From Streptomyces olindensis (GTDB taxonomy: Bacteria > Actinomycetota > Actinomycetes > Streptomycetales > Streptomycetaceae), in NCBI GenBank assembly GCA_000696115.1, contig JJOH01000003.1, positions 186,001 to 250,000 on the forward strand: a stretch of DNA of 64,000 nucleotides. The letters are read 5' to 3'. The position numbers and the translations under genes are program-made. Below, in pieces: positions 33,832 to 43,255 of the stretch. How positions within the stretch are numbered: position 1 is the first letter of the stretch; each line of letters starts with the position of its first letter. The notes under the pieces are model-generated. The model had not been told where the DNA came from. It saw only the letters and a program-made list of their open reading frames with translations, and searched no databases.

Positions 33832-34532
33832 TGAACGCGGAGCCCCTTCCCGGCGGTCCGAGCCTCGCCGCCGAGTCCCCCTACAGTCACGCGGTCAGCC
33901 TGGCAGGCGACCTCGTCCGCACGCTCGCCCGCGCCGACATCCGCGCCAAGGACCTGGCGCACGGCCTCGCCCTTCGGCGCTCCAGGGTCATCAGCAGCGA
34001 CATCGACCTGGCGCTCGACCTGGCCGAGGCCGTCGGCAACCTCCATATCGCCGCCGTCCGGCTCCCGTCCGTGATCGACAGGCCCCGGGTCGTCGCGGCC
34101 CGCACCGCCTACCTGGTCAAGGGACTGGCCTACGCCTCCACGGCCGCCGGCGAACTCGCGCTGCAACTCGACCGCGTCGACCCGCGCGGGGGTGCTCAGG
34201 CCCGCCGCGTCGCCCAGGCCTGCGGCGAAGCGACGACGCTCCTCGACCGGTTCACCACCGCCCTGCACAGTCCGGGAGAGGCCGCCGCCCCCCTCACCAC
34301 TCGGCGCCGGGTCAGTCCGGCGGCGCAGTGGCTCATCGGCTCCGCGGCGCTCGTCCTCCCGGCCGCGGACCGGGCGCGGTACGCCGAGGAGTGGCGCGGC
34401 GAGCTGTGGGACCTCGCGGCGGAGCCGCGCCGCCGCCACCTCCTGCACGCCCTCCGCGTCGCGTTCCACGCCTGGTCCACGCGCCGGGCGGTCCTGTCCG
34501 CGCGGCGCGACGACGACGGCGGGGAGTGGTGA
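33831..34532 (+). CDS. Hypothetical protein coupled to PadR
   Basis: 233 residues, mostly helical, no signal peptide. The N-terminal 130 residues are amphipathic helices (LVRTLARADIRAKDLAHGLA, LDLAEAVGNLHIAAVRLPSV). After a proline-rich link comes one hydrophobic stretch (AAQWLIGSAALVLPAADR) and a YAEEWRGELWDLA motif often seen in actinobacterial membrane proteins next to PadR genes. In such pairs PadR controls the downstream partner. Function not recognised. Confidence 0.7.
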   Translation: MNAEPLPGGPSLAAESPYSHAVSLAGDLVRTLARADIRAKDLAHGLALRRSRVISSDIDLALDLAEAVGNLHIAAVRLPSVIDRPRVVAARTAYLVKGLAYASTAAGELALQLDRVDPRGGAQARRVAQACGEATTLLDRFTTALHSPGEAAAPLTTRRRVSPAAQWLIGSAALVLPAADRARYAEEWRGELWDLAAEPRRRHLLHALRVAFHAWSTRRAVLSARRDDDGGEW

Positions 34533-34582
34533 GAGGAGGGAGTGGGGCGGGGAGGCTCGGATGCGGTCGCCCGGCGCGCGCC

Positions 34583-34808
34583 GCGGCGGGACGGCGGGCA
34601 CCTCGATCGCGTTCTCGATGTCCGTCGCGGTCATCCTGAACTCCTCCGGGTACGCCTGGCGCGTGGTGCGGCGGGCGGGCTCGGTGGCGCGCCAGGTGTA
34701 GAGGCACCGCTCGCACTGGCGGACCAGCCACACGTCCGCCACCGGCGAGGCGGCGAGCGTCCGAACGGCGTCGAAGGCACAGCGGGGGCACACGGCGTCG
34801 GTGGTCAT
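34583..34808 (-). pseudogene. vdcD: VdcD-like small subunit of a hydroxyarylic acid decarboxylase, no proper stop
   Basis: From ATG 34808 (AAGGAG five bases upstream) the first 75 residues match the small D subunit of vanillate/4-hydroxybenzoate decarboxylases: a zinc ribbon CPRC and CERC, then LYTWRATEPARRTTRQAYPE and FRMTATDIENAIEVPAVPP. The normal stop is missing, and the frame stays open to 33717, antisense to the neighbouring gene. The upstream vdcC homologue is only a remnant, so the product has no partner here. I call it decaying, although the domain itself is intact. Confidence 0.75.
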
Positions 34809-34839
34809 GAGAGCTCCTTGAGTGGGCCAGGGGGGCGGG

Positions 34840-34990
34840 TCACCGGGCAGAGGCGGCGCGCAGCTGACGGAGCCTGGCCGTCCAGTCCCGGACCTCCGGC
34901 AGGTCCCGCACGTGCGTCGAGAAGGTGCCCCGCGCATCGGGGAAGCGGGTTCGACGACGGAGAGGTTGGGGACGACGACCACGTCCTGGA
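34840..34990 (-). pseudogene. vdcC: 3' remnant of a VdcC-like UbiD-family decarboxylase
   Basis: On the minus strand a segment reading DVVVVPNLSVVEP is followed, in another frame and after a gap of roughly two dozen residues, by DARGTFSTHVRDLPEV and WTARLRQLRAASAR with a stop at 34840. This is the C-terminal end of vanillate decarboxylase subunit C (UbiD family). More than 400 residues upstream are missing. The break at about 34990 coincides with the broken 5' end of the divergent AraC gene. Confidence 0.75.
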
Positions 34991-35686
34991 CTTCGTCGAG
35001 CACGAGCTGCCGCCCGGCGCCTGGCTGTGGATCCGCCCCGGGCAGGTGCAGCGGTTCGGACGGGACCCGCCGGCCGCCGAGGGGACGATCGTGGTGTTCC
35101 GGCCGGGGTTCCTGCCGCCCGCGACCCTCGCCGCCGGCGGCATGGACCCGCCGTACCGGCAGGCGCCGGTGCTGCCCTCGGGGCAGGACGCGCGGGCGCT
35201 GGGACTGGGCCTGGAACACCTGGCGTTCGAGTACGCCGCGCTGACCTCGCTGCCGCTCGCCGCGCACGTCGAGGTGCTCCGGCACCTGGTGTCCGTGCTG
35301 GTCCTGCGCCTGGCCAAGGTGACGGGCGGGTCCGCCGCACCGGCCCCCGCGACGGAGGTGTTCCGGCGCCTGTCCGACGCGGTGGAGCGCGACCACCGGG
35401 TGACGCGGCGGGTGGAGGACTACGCCGCCGCCCTGGGCTACAGCCCCCGCACCCTGTCCCGCGCGAGCCTGGCGGTCACCGGGATGAGCGCGAAGAAGTA
35501 CATCGACGAGCGGGTCCTGCTGGAGGCGAAGCGCCTGCTGCTGCACACCGACCGCGCGGCGAAGGACGTGGCCGCGGAGCTGGGGTATTCGCCGATCCCA
35601 GCGACTTCACCAAGTTCTTCCGGCTGCGGACGGGCACGACGCCCGGAGCGTTCCGGGCGGGAACTCCCCGCGCCGGCAGCACCTGA
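34990..35686 (+). pseudogene. AraC-family regulator, 5'-truncated and frameshifted
   Basis: The cupin-like sensor domain starts abruptly with EHELPPGAWLWIRPGQVQRF, lacking its first part. The DNA-binding domain follows (VEDYAAALGYSPRTLSRASL, KKYIDERVLLEAKRLLLHTD). At about 35596 the frame slips between AELGYS and DPSDFTKFFRLRTG, which lies in another frame and ends at 35686. Both HTH motifs are recognisable, but no intact protein can be made. It is divergent from the vdc remnants and was probably their regulator. Confidence 0.82.
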
Positions 35687-35692
35687 ACGCCC

Positions 35693-36730
35693 CTACGCGG
35701 GCGGCCGGTCCGTGGTGCGGCGCGCCACCAGCGTGGGGGAGAGCCTGACCTGGACCGAGCGCCTGCCGCGGTCCGCGATGCGCTCCAGGAGCAGCCGGGC
35801 GGCGTTCCGGCCGATCTCCTGGCCCGCCTGGTCGACGCTGGTCAGGGAGATCTGACCGAGCGCGGCGAAGGTGGTGTTGTCGTAGCCCGCCACCGAGAGG
35901 TCGCCGGGCACCGAGAGGCCGGCCTCGGCGACCGCCTCCAGCACGCCCATGGCGACGATGTCCGCGCCCGCGAAGACGGCCGTGGGCCGGTGGGGGCGCG
36001 CGAGCAGCTGCTTCGCGCCCTCGTAACCGCCCTGCTGGGTGTAGCTGGTGGAGACGACGTCGATCTCCCCGTCCAGGCCGAGGTCCCGCATGGCGCGCCG
36101 GTAGCCGTCGGCGCGCTGGGCGTTCGGCATCTCGGTGGCGCGCGTCGGGTCGGTCTCGTGGTGCTCGATGTGGGCGATCCGGCGGTGGCCGAGCTCCGCG
36201 AGGTGACGGACCACCAGGGCCGCGCCCGCGCGGTCGTCGTCGGCGACGGTGTCGTACACCGGGGAGTGCCCGTGGCGGCCGACCACGACGGTCGGCACGG
36301 CGGAGGCGACGTGTTCGAGACGGTCGCGCGGTGACACGGGGGCGACGAGGACGAGGCCGTCCATGCCACGGTCGATCATGGCGTCGGTGACGCGGACCTC
36401 CTCCTTCTCGCCGTTGCCGCCGGGGCCGAGCAGGACCTGGTAGTCGGTGCCCTCCAGGCAGCCGGTGACGCCGTCGAGGATCTCGGGGAAGAACGGGTTG
36501 CGGATGTCGGGCAGCATCACGCCGATCGTGTACGTCTGGCCGCGCAGCCCCCGGGCGGCCGCCAGCGGCCGGTAGCCCAGCTCGTCGATCGCCCGCCGCA
36601 CCTTGGCCCGCATCTCCGGGCTCGCCCCGTAGGCGTTGCGCAGCACCTTGGAGACGGCGGTGGTCGACACGTTGGCGTGCCGGGCCACGTCGACGATGGT
36701 GACGCGACGGGGTGCTGCGGGCGGCTCCAT
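35693..36730 (-). CDS. LacI-family repressor of locus (b)
   Basis: 345 residues from ATG 36730 with GGAGGAA upstream. Helix-turn-helix VTIVDVARHANVSTTAVSKV, hinge AARGLRGQ, effector domain starting TYTIGVMLPDIRNPFFPEIL. It is divergent from the rhamnoside importer, and three AACGTT-centred palindromes lie between the two starts. It probably represses the importer and the GH78 gene in the absence of a rhamnose-containing sugar. Confidence 0.9.
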   Translation of the reverse strand: MEPPAAPRRVTIVDVARHANVSTTAVSKVLRNAYGASPEMRAKVRRAIDELGYRPLAAARGLRGQTYTIGVMLPDIRNPFFPEILDGVTGCLEGTDYQVLLGPGGNGEKEEVRVTDAMIDRGMDGLVLVAPVSPRDRLEHVASAVPTVVVGRHGHSPVYDTVADDDRAGAALVVRHLAELGHRRIAHIEHHETDPTRATEMPNAQRADGYRRAMRDLGLDGEIDVVSTSYTQQGGYEGAKQLLARPHRPTAVFAGADIVAMGVLEAVAEAGLSVPGDLSVAGYDNTTFAALGQISLTSVDQAGQEIGRNAARLLLERIADRGRRSVQVRLSPTLVARRTTDRPPA

Positions 36731-36750
36731 GCGGCTTCCTCCGGGTGCCG

Positions 36751-36766
36751 TGGGCAACGTTGGCGA
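36751..36766. promoter_or_regulatory. LacI-type operator near the locus (b) regulator
   Basis: TGGGCAACGTTGGCGA, an AACGTT-centred imperfect palindrome 21 bases upstream of the LacI start. Confidence 0.6.
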
Positions 36767-36910
36767 GAAGTGTACGGATCCAGCCCGGACCGGGTAAGGG
36801 GCCTCCCCCACTACGTCTCCGGGCGAGGCGGCCGCAGCGCGTGACGACAGTGCAGCGTGCGCGACATCTTGACGCCCCGTGGAGGGCTCTCTAGGGTCTG
36901 GCCCACCCTA

Positions 36911-36926
36911 TGGGAAACGTTACCCA
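36911..36926. promoter_or_regulatory. LacI-type operator upstream of the importer, site 1
   Basis: TGGGAAACGTTACCCA, palindromic except at one pair, 52 bases before the permease start. Confidence 0.78.
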
Positions 36927-36948
36927 TCAGCTTGCCCGCAGCGAGTGC

Positions 36949-36960
36949 TGAAACGTTTCA
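36949..36960. promoter_or_regulatory. LacI-type operator upstream of the importer, site 2
   Basis: TGAAACGTTTCA, a perfect 12-base palindrome of classic CcpA/LacI type, 18 bases before the permease start and so overlapping the leader. Confidence 0.82.
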
Positions 36961-36977
36961 AGGAAGCAGGTCCGCCC

Positions 36978-37928
36978 GTGACCCTCGCCCCGAACGAGCA
37001 TCTACCGGATCGTGACCGTCCCCCGGACCCCGTCCCGGTCACGACCGCCCGCCGCGACGCGCGCACCACCCCGCCCTGGTGGTTCGCCGCGCCGGCGCTC
37101 CTGCTGTTCGCGTTCGTCGTCCTCGTACCGAGCGCCCGCGGTGTGTACTACGCGTTCACCGACTGGGACGGACTCGATCCCCACTACGCCTTCGTGGGCC
37201 TCGGCAACTTCGCCGACATGCTCCGCGACGCCGACGCGATGCAGGCCATCTGGCACACCCTGCTGATCGCCGTGTCGATCACGGTCGTCCAGAACGGGGT
37301 GGGGCTGCTGCTGGCGCTGGGCGTCAACACGGCCATCCGGTCCCGGAACCTGCTCAGGGTGTTCCTGTTCGCCCCGGCCGTTGTCACCCCGATCGTGACC
37401 GCCTACCTGTGGCGCAACCTGCTCGGCCCGGACGGAGCCGTGAACAGTCTGCTGGGCGCGGTCGGACTGGACAGCTGGGAACAGGACTGGCTGGGCGATC
37501 CCGACCTCGCCCTCTGGGCCGTCGTCGGAGTCGTCGTGTGGCAGTTCGCCGGCTACTCCATGGTGATCTTCCTGGCCGGGCTCCAGTCGGTGCCCAAGGA
37601 GGTCCACGAAGCCGCCGCGATGGACGGCGCCGGTCCCGTACGGCGCTTCTGGTCGGTGACCCGGCCGCTGCTGGCCCCCGCCCTCACCATCAACCTGATG
37701 CTGTCGATCATCGGCGGAATCAAACTCTTCGACCAGGTGTACGCGCTGACCGGCGGCGGCCCCGGACACGCGACCGACACGCTGTCGACCCTCATCTACA
37801 AGGACGCCTTCACCCTCGGCGAGTTCGGCTACAGCATCGCCCTCGCGGTGGTCCTGACGGTCATCGTGGCGGTCGCCTCCACGGGGCAGTACCTGCTGCT
37901 CTCCCGCAACGAGAGGGCCGCGTCATGA
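36978..37928 (+). CDS. Sugar ABC transporter permease (MalF-like), locus (b)
   Basis: 316 residues from GTG 36978. About six membrane segments after a 38-residue cytoplasmic N-terminus. The EAA loop reads EAAAMDGAGPVRRFWSVTRP. It shares the ATGA overlap with the next permease. Unlike locus (a), the permeases here precede the binding-protein gene. Confidence 0.9.
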   Translation: MTLAPNEHLPDRDRPPDPVPVTTARRDARTTPPWWFAAPALLLFAFVVLVPSARGVYYAFTDWDGLDPHYAFVGLGNFADMLRDADAMQAIWHTLLIAVSITVVQNGVGLLLALGVNTAIRSRNLLRVFLFAPAVVTPIVTAYLWRNLLGPDGAVNSLLGAVGLDSWEQDWLGDPDLALWAVVGVVVWQFAGYSMVIFLAGLQSVPKEVHEAAAMDGAGPVRRFWSVTRPLLAPALTINLMLSIIGGIKLFDQVYALTGGGPGHATDTLSTLIYKDAFTLGEFGYSIALAVVLTVIVAVASTGQYLLLSRNERAAS

Positions 37929-38746
37929 ACCGCTACCGTCCCCGCACGTTCGCCCTGGAACTGGCGATGATCGCCGCTGCCCTGTTCGTGGCGTTCCCGC
38001 TGTACGTCCTGGTCAACCTGGCCGTGCGTCCGTCCTCCGACACCTCCTCGCCCATCAGCCCGACCGGCTCGCCGACCCTGGACAACTTCACCCAGGCCTG
38101 GCAGCAGGGCGCGCTCGGCGGGGCACTGGCCAACAGCCTGCTCGTGACGGTGTGCAGCGTCGCGATCGTGCTGGCCGTCTCCTCCCTCGCCGCCTACCCG
38201 CTGGCCCGCGTCACGGCCCGCTGGTCACGGGGCACCTACCTGCTCGTCCTGCTGGGCCTGGTGCTGCCCTTCCAGCTCGCGTCCCTGCCGCTCTACCAGA
38301 CCTTGCGCGACCTCGGTCTGCTGGGCACCCCCTGGGCGCTGGTGCTGTTCTACTCCGGGCTGCAGGTGCCGTTCACCGTCTTCCTCTACGTCGGGTTCCT
38401 GCGCGCATTGCCCCGGGACTTCGAGGACGCGGCGCTCATCGACGGCTGCACACCGCTGCAGGCCTTCCGGCGCGTGGTGCTGCCGATGCTCAAACCCGTC
38501 ACCGTCACGGCTCTGGTGCTCAACACGGTCGCCGTGTGGAACGACTTCTTCACCCCGCTGCTGTATCTGAGCGGCAGCGCCCAGCAGACCATGCCGGTCG
38601 CGATAGCGGGCTTCGTCGGCCAGTACGTCACCGACTGGAACCTCATCTTCGCCGCCCTCGTGATCAGCGTCCTGCCCGTCCTGCTCGTCTACTTCCTCCT
38701 GCAACGCAGCATCATCAACGGCTTCGCCGGAGGGCTGCGGGGATGA
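37925..38746 (+). CDS. Sugar ABC transporter permease (MalG-like), locus (b)
   Basis: 273 residues, six membrane segments, first-loop pattern VNLAVRPSSDTSSPISPTGS and an EAA-like loop EDAALIDGCTPLQAFRRVVL. Coupled to the first permease; the lipoprotein gene follows 32 bases later. Confidence 0.9.
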   Translation: MNRYRPRTFALELAMIAAALFVAFPLYVLVNLAVRPSSDTSSPISPTGSPTLDNFTQAWQQGALGGALANSLLVTVCSVAIVLAVSSLAAYPLARVTARWSRGTYLLVLLGLVLPFQLASLPLYQTLRDLGLLGTPWALVLFYSGLQVPFTVFLYVGFLRALPRDFEDAALIDGCTPLQAFRRVVLPMLKPVTVTALVLNTVAVWNDFFTPLLYLSGSAQQTMPVAIAGFVGQYVTDWNLIFAALVISVLPVLLVYFLLQRSIINGFAGGLRG

Positions 38747-38778
38747 TCCCCGCCTTTCTTCTCCGTAAGGGAGACCTC

Positions 38779-40047
38779 ATGAACACACGCAACCTCACCG
38801 TCCTGGTGGCCGCGACGACGGCCACCGCCCTCCTGGCCGCGTGCAGCGGCGGGACGAAGGCGAGCGACTCCGGCGGAGGCGGTTCCAAGACGCTGACGCT
38901 GGCCTCGGTCGACCAGGGCTCCGTCGAGGACGTCGTCAAGGCGTTCGAAAAGGCCAACCCCGGCGTCAAGGTCCGCTACACCACCAGCGGCGCCGACCAG
39001 TACCAGCAGCAGATCCGTACCCAGCTGTCCTCGGGTACCGCACCGGATGTGATGTCGGTCTGGCCGGGCAACGGCAACCCCGGCGCCACCTATGTCCTGG
39101 CCAAGCCGGGCTATCTGCGTGACCTTTCGGACCAGCCGTGGGCCGCGAAGCTGCCGGACGCGGTCAAGAGCGTGGCTCAGTACGAGGGGAAGACCTACAA
39201 CGCGGTCTTCGGGCTGAACGGCATCGGCGCCGTCTACAACCAGCAGGCGATGGAGAAGGCCGGCCTGACCCCGCCGGACACGTGGAAGGAGCTGCTCGCC
39301 TTCTGCCGGGACGCGAAGGCCAAGGGCACCCCGGCCTTCGCGCTGGGCATCCAGGACAACTGGGTCACGCAACTCGTGCTCTATTCGATGGTCGCCACGA
39401 CGGTCTACGGCGACGACCGCGACTTCGATCAGAAGATGCAGGCGGGACAGGCCACCTTCGCCAAGTCGGCGTGGACCACCGCCGTCGACAAGTACCTGAC
39501 GATGGAGAAGACCGGCTGCTTCCAGAAGAATCCTCTGGGCACCAACTACGAGGCCAGCCAGCAGCTCGCCGCCACCGGCAAGACGCTCGGCATCGTCCAG
39601 GGCAACTGGGTGATCGCCCTGCTCAAGGGCAAGAACCCCAAGGGCACGTTCACCTTCAAGGCGCTTCCGGCCACCGACGACCCGGCCGCGACCCTCATCC
39701 CGGCCGCGGCGGGTGCCGGCTACGGCGTCAACGCCAAGGCGAAGAACCCGGAACTGGCCCTGAAGTTCGTGAACTTCGTGATGTCTCCCGAGGGCATGAA
39801 CCTCTTCGTCAAGAAGCAGGGGAGTCTGCCCTCCCTGCCCGACACGGGCCACAAGGTCGACCCGTCCCTGACCGAACTCTCCACGTTCATCCAGGATGAC
39901 CGCACGGTGCCCTTCATGGACCAGCTGTGGCCCAACCCCAAGGTGCAGCAGACCATGCTCAGCGGCCTCCAGGAGATCTTCAGCGGCCAGACCACATCCG
40001 CGGAGCTCCTCGCCGAGATGGACGCCGACTACAAGGCCGGCTCGTGA
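38779..40047 (+). CDS. Sugar ABC transporter substrate-binding lipoprotein, locus (b)
   Basis: 422 residues. Clear lipobox LLAAC with Cys22, a Gly/Ser linker, then a family-1 solute-binding fold (VVKAFEKANPGVKVRYTTSG, QIRTQLSSGTAPDVMSVWPG). Third gene of the importer operon and followed by a GH78 alpha-L-rhamnosidase, so the ligand is probably rhamnose or a rhamnose-containing oligosaccharide. No ATPase gene nearby. Confidence 0.9.
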   Translation: MNTRNLTVLVAATTATALLAACSGGTKASDSGGGGSKTLTLASVDQGSVEDVVKAFEKANPGVKVRYTTSGADQYQQQIRTQLSSGTAPDVMSVWPGNGNPGATYVLAKPGYLRDLSDQPWAAKLPDAVKSVAQYEGKTYNAVFGLNGIGAVYNQQAMEKAGLTPPDTWKELLAFCRDAKAKGTPAFALGIQDNWVTQLVLYSMVATTVYGDDRDFDQKMQAGQATFAKSAWTTAVDKYLTMEKTGCFQKNPLGTNYEASQQLAATGKTLGIVQGNWVIALLKGKNPKGTFTFKALPATDDPAATLIPAAAGAGYGVNAKAKNPELALKFVNFVMSPEGMNLFVKKQGSLPSLPDTGHKVDPSLTELSTFIQDDRTVPFMDQLWPNPKVQQTMLSGLQEIFSGQTTSAELLAEMDADYKAGS

Positions 40048-40081
40048 GCGCGACGCCAGCCCCGACCGAAGGGACGACGGA

Positions 40082-43000
40082 GTGACGAAGGACGTGCGCG
40101 AACCCGACGACGCGGAACCCGGGAACCGGGGACCTCGCCGCCGGACCGTGCTCGCGGCGAGCACCGGCGCGGTGCCGGTGCTCGCCGAGGTGATGAGCGC
40201 CGGCGCCACCGCGCAGGCAACACCGACTCGCCCCCCGGAAGGCGGCACCGTGTACGGACTGACCGTGGAACACCGCACCGACCCGCTCGGCGTGGACGCC
40301 GCGCGCCCCCGCTTCGGCTGGCGCATGCGAGCCGACGGACGGGGGCGGAGCCAGGGCGCGTACGAGATCCTGGTGGCGACCTCGCCCGGCAAGCTGACCA
40401 GTGGCCGCGCGGACGTCTGGACCAGCGGCCGCGTCCGCTCCGACCGGTCGGTGGCCGTCCCGTACGCGGGCGAACCCCTCAAGCCCTCGACCCGCTACCA
40501 CTGGACCGTCACCGTCTGGGACACCGATGACCGAAAGGTCGGCAGCGGGCCCGTCGCCCGGTTCGAGACGGGCCTGATGAGCACCGACGGCGTCACCGGC
40601 TGGGACGGCGCGCAGTGGATCGGCATGCGGGGCAAGGCCCCCAACTCCCCGGGCGCGCCGATGCTGCGCACCGAGGCACCATTGACGGGCCGGGTCCGCG
40701 AGGCACGGCTCTACGTCTCCGCCCTCGGCGTCTACGACGCCTACGTCAGCGGGCACCGCGTGACCGTCCCCCAGGACGACGGCACCACCCTCGAACTGCT
40801 GCCCCCGGGGTGGACCAACTACGACGCACGCGTCACCTACCTCACCTACGACGTCACCCACCTCGTGGCCCGGGAACCGACCGTCACCCTCGCGGCCGTC
40901 CTCGGCAACGGCTGGTACAACGGCCGCATCTCCGAGGGCAGCACCTACTACTCCGAGAGCGGCAACGCCCTCGCCCTCAAGGCCAGGCTGCTGATCCGCT
41001 ACGCCGACGGCACGACCCAGTCCGTCGTCACCCGCCCGGACGGCTCCTGGAAGGCCAACGACACCGGCCCCTGGCGGGCCGACGACATCTACGACGGCGA
41101 GACCTACGACGCCCGCCTGGAACTGCCGGGCTGGACCTCCTCGGGCTTCGACGACTCCGCCTGGTCCGACACCGAACGCGTCCCCTTCGAGACGAGGTAC
41201 CCGCGGGCACAACTCCTCGCCTACCCCGCCGAGACCGCCCGGCTGATGAGCCGCTGGGACCGCCGGCCCCGGTCCGTGACCGTCTACACGGGAGTGACCG
41301 GCGAGGGCCGGGGCCGTATCGTCGTCGACCCCGACCGGACCGTGACCGACCCGCACCGGGCGGCCTCCGCGCCGGTCACCATCGGAGCCGGCGACACCGC
41401 CGTCTTCGACCTCGGACAGAACATGGTCGGCGTACCCCGCTATACCCTGCGCGGGCCGGCCGGCGCCCAGGTCACCTTCCGCTTCGGCGAGATGCTGAAC
41501 GACGACAGCGCCGGCGCCGACGGGCCCGAAGGGTCCGTGTACCTGGCCAACCTGCGCAGCGCCAAGGCCACCAGCACCTACGTCCTCAAGGGCGACCGCG
41601 ACGGCGAGACCCACCAGGACTCCCTGACCTTCTACGGCTTCCGCTACGTCTCCGTCACGGCGACATCCACGGTCACGATCACCGGACTGACCGGCAAGGT
41701 CGCCACCTCCGCGATCCGGGAGACCGGCACCCTCACCACGAACGACCCCGACACCAACCGGCTCGTCAGCAACATCCGCTGGGGCCAGCGCGGCAACTAC
41801 CTCTGGGTCCCCACCGACTGCCCGCAGCGCGACGAACGCCTCGGCTGGACCGGCGACACCCAGGTCTTCGCCGCGACGGGCCTGTACAACGCGGACTCCG
41901 GACCCTTCCTCGCCCACTTCCAGAACACCGTGATCGACTCGCAGACCATCTACGGGGAGGACAAGGACCAGTTCACCGGAGTCGCCCCCGGGGGCCGCTA
42001 CAACTTCCCCGGCGGCGGCAGCGGTTGGGCGGACTGCGGCGTCGTCCTCCCGTGGACCCTGTGGCAGATGACCGGCGACCCGGCCGTCATCGAGAGCAGC
42101 TGGCCCGCCATGACCCGCTACCTCGACTGGATCCGGCGGCAGACCGGCGACACCTACGCCGGGCAGGGCTCCCTCACCGGCGACTGGCTCGCACCGCAGA
42201 AGACCAGCGCCCAGCTCATGAGCGACGTCTACTACGGCTACTCCGCCCGGCTCATGGCCCACATGGCCCGAGCCGTCGGCCGTCCCGCGGAGGCCACGGC
42301 GTACGAACGGCTCTTCGGAGACATCAGGAAGGCGTTCATCAAGAAGTACCTCGCCACCGACGGCGGCACGGTCACCGTCAGGTCCAGCCTCGGTGACGCC
42401 TCCCCGATCGAACCGGGCGCGGACCCCGACGAGAAGACCGAGGACAACTCCCAGTCGGCCCTGCTGTGGGTGCTCAAGCTCGGCTTCTACGAGACCGAGG
42501 CCCAACGCCGCGCCCTCGTCGAGGCCTTGGCGGACAACATCGGCAACGACGCCGCCTACAAGGCGGCCCACCCCGACAGCAGCCGGGTCAAGTACGCCGA
42601 GAACACGCTGTCCGTCGGCTTCCTCGGCGTCAACGTCCTCGCCCCCGTCCTCACCGACGAGGGCCGCGCGGACCTGGCGTACAAGCTGCTGCACCAGGAC
42701 GCCATGCCGTCCTGGCTGTTCTCCGTGCGGAACGGCGCCACCACCGTCTGGGAGCGCTGGAACTCCTACTCCGCGGAGGCCGGCTTCGGCCCGGTCAGCA
42801 TGAACTCCTTCAACCACTACGCCTACGGCGCCGTCATGGAGTGGATGTACGCCTGCATGGCGGGCATCGCCCGGGATCCGGAGAGCCCCGGCTTCAAGCA
42901 CTTCGTCCTGCGGCCGTACCTCGACCCCACCGGGAGGATCACGCACGTCACGGGCTCGCACGTCTCGCCGTACGGCGAGATCAGGAGCGAGTGGAGCGTG

Positions 43001-43213
43001 CCGGACGGCGGCGGGCGGCTGTCGTACGAGGCGGTCGTGCCCGCCAACAGCGAGGCCACGCTGTACCTTCCGGCGGTCTCGGCCGACGCCGTACGCGAGG
43101 GGCGCACCCCACTGGCGCGTGCGGACGGCGTGCGGTTCCTCGGGCACAGCGGCGGTGTGGCCTCGTTCCGGCTGCCGTCCGGCTCGTACCGCCTGACGAG
43201 CCTGCTGCGCTGA
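40082..43213 (+). CDS. GH78 alpha-L-rhamnosidase, secreted
   Basis: 1043 residues from GTG 40082. A twin-arginine-like signal (RRRTVLAASTGAVPVL) precedes an Ala-rich cleavage zone. Family order is visible: fibronectin-like N-terminal domain (VTVWDTDDRKVGSG), CBM67-like and beta domains, then an (alpha/alpha)6 barrel with PTDCPQRDERLGWTGDTQVF holding the acidic residues, WADCGVVLPWTLWQMTGD, and a C-terminal beta domain. It releases terminal L-rhamnose from plant glycosides and pectin side chains. It lies 34 bases after the lipoprotein gene in the same operon. Confidence 0.92.
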   Translation: MTKDVREPDDAEPGNRGPRRRTVLAASTGAVPVLAEVMSAGATAQATPTRPPEGGTVYGLTVEHRTDPLGVDAARPRFGWRMRADGRGRSQGAYEILVATSPGKLTSGRADVWTSGRVRSDRSVAVPYAGEPLKPSTRYHWTVTVWDTDDRKVGSGPVARFETGLMSTDGVTGWDGAQWIGMRGKAPNSPGAPMLRTEAPLTGRVREARLYVSALGVYDAYVSGHRVTVPQDDGTTLELLPPGWTNYDARVTYLTYDVTHLVAREPTVTLAAVLGNGWYNGRISEGSTYYSESGNALALKARLLIRYADGTTQSVVTRPDGSWKANDTGPWRADDIYDGETYDARLELPGWTSSGFDDSAWSDTERVPFETRYPRAQLLAYPAETARLMSRWDRRPRSVTVYTGVTGEGRGRIVVDPDRTVTDPHRAASAPVTIGAGDTAVFDLGQNMVGVPRYTLRGPAGAQVTFRFGEMLNDDSAGADGPEGSVYLANLRSAKATSTYVLKGDRDGETHQDSLTFYGFRYVSVTATSTVTITGLTGKVATSAIRETGTLTTNDPDTNRLVSNIRWGQRGNYLWVPTDCPQRDERLGWTGDTQVFAATGLYNADSGPFLAHFQNTVIDSQTIYGEDKDQFTGVAPGGRYNFPGGGSGWADCGVVLPWTLWQMTGDPAVIESSWPAMTRYLDWIRRQTGDTYAGQGSLTGDWLAPQKTSAQLMSDVYYGYSARLMAHMARAVGRPAEATAYERLFGDIRKAFIKKYLATDGGTVTVRSSLGDASPIEPGADPDEKTEDNSQSALLWVLKLGFYETEAQRRALVEALADNIGNDAAYKAAHPDSSRVKYAENTLSVGFLGVNVLAPVLTDEGRADLAYKLLHQDAMPSWLFSVRNGATTVWERWNSYSAEAGFGPVSMNSFNHYAYGAVMEWMYACMAGIARDPESPGFKHFVLRPYLDPTGRITHVTGSHVSPYGEIRSEWSVPDGGGRLSYEAVVPANSEATLYLPAVSADAVREGRTPLARADGVRFLGHSGGVASFRLPSGSYRLTSLLR

Positions 43214-43255
43214 CCCGCCGGTCCGGCCACACCGCCCTGGTCACCGGCGCCCGGC

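Noticed and set aside
39980-43147. Minus-strand open frame of 1055 codons
   Set aside because: Antisense to the GH78 gene, with composition typical of a shadow frame.
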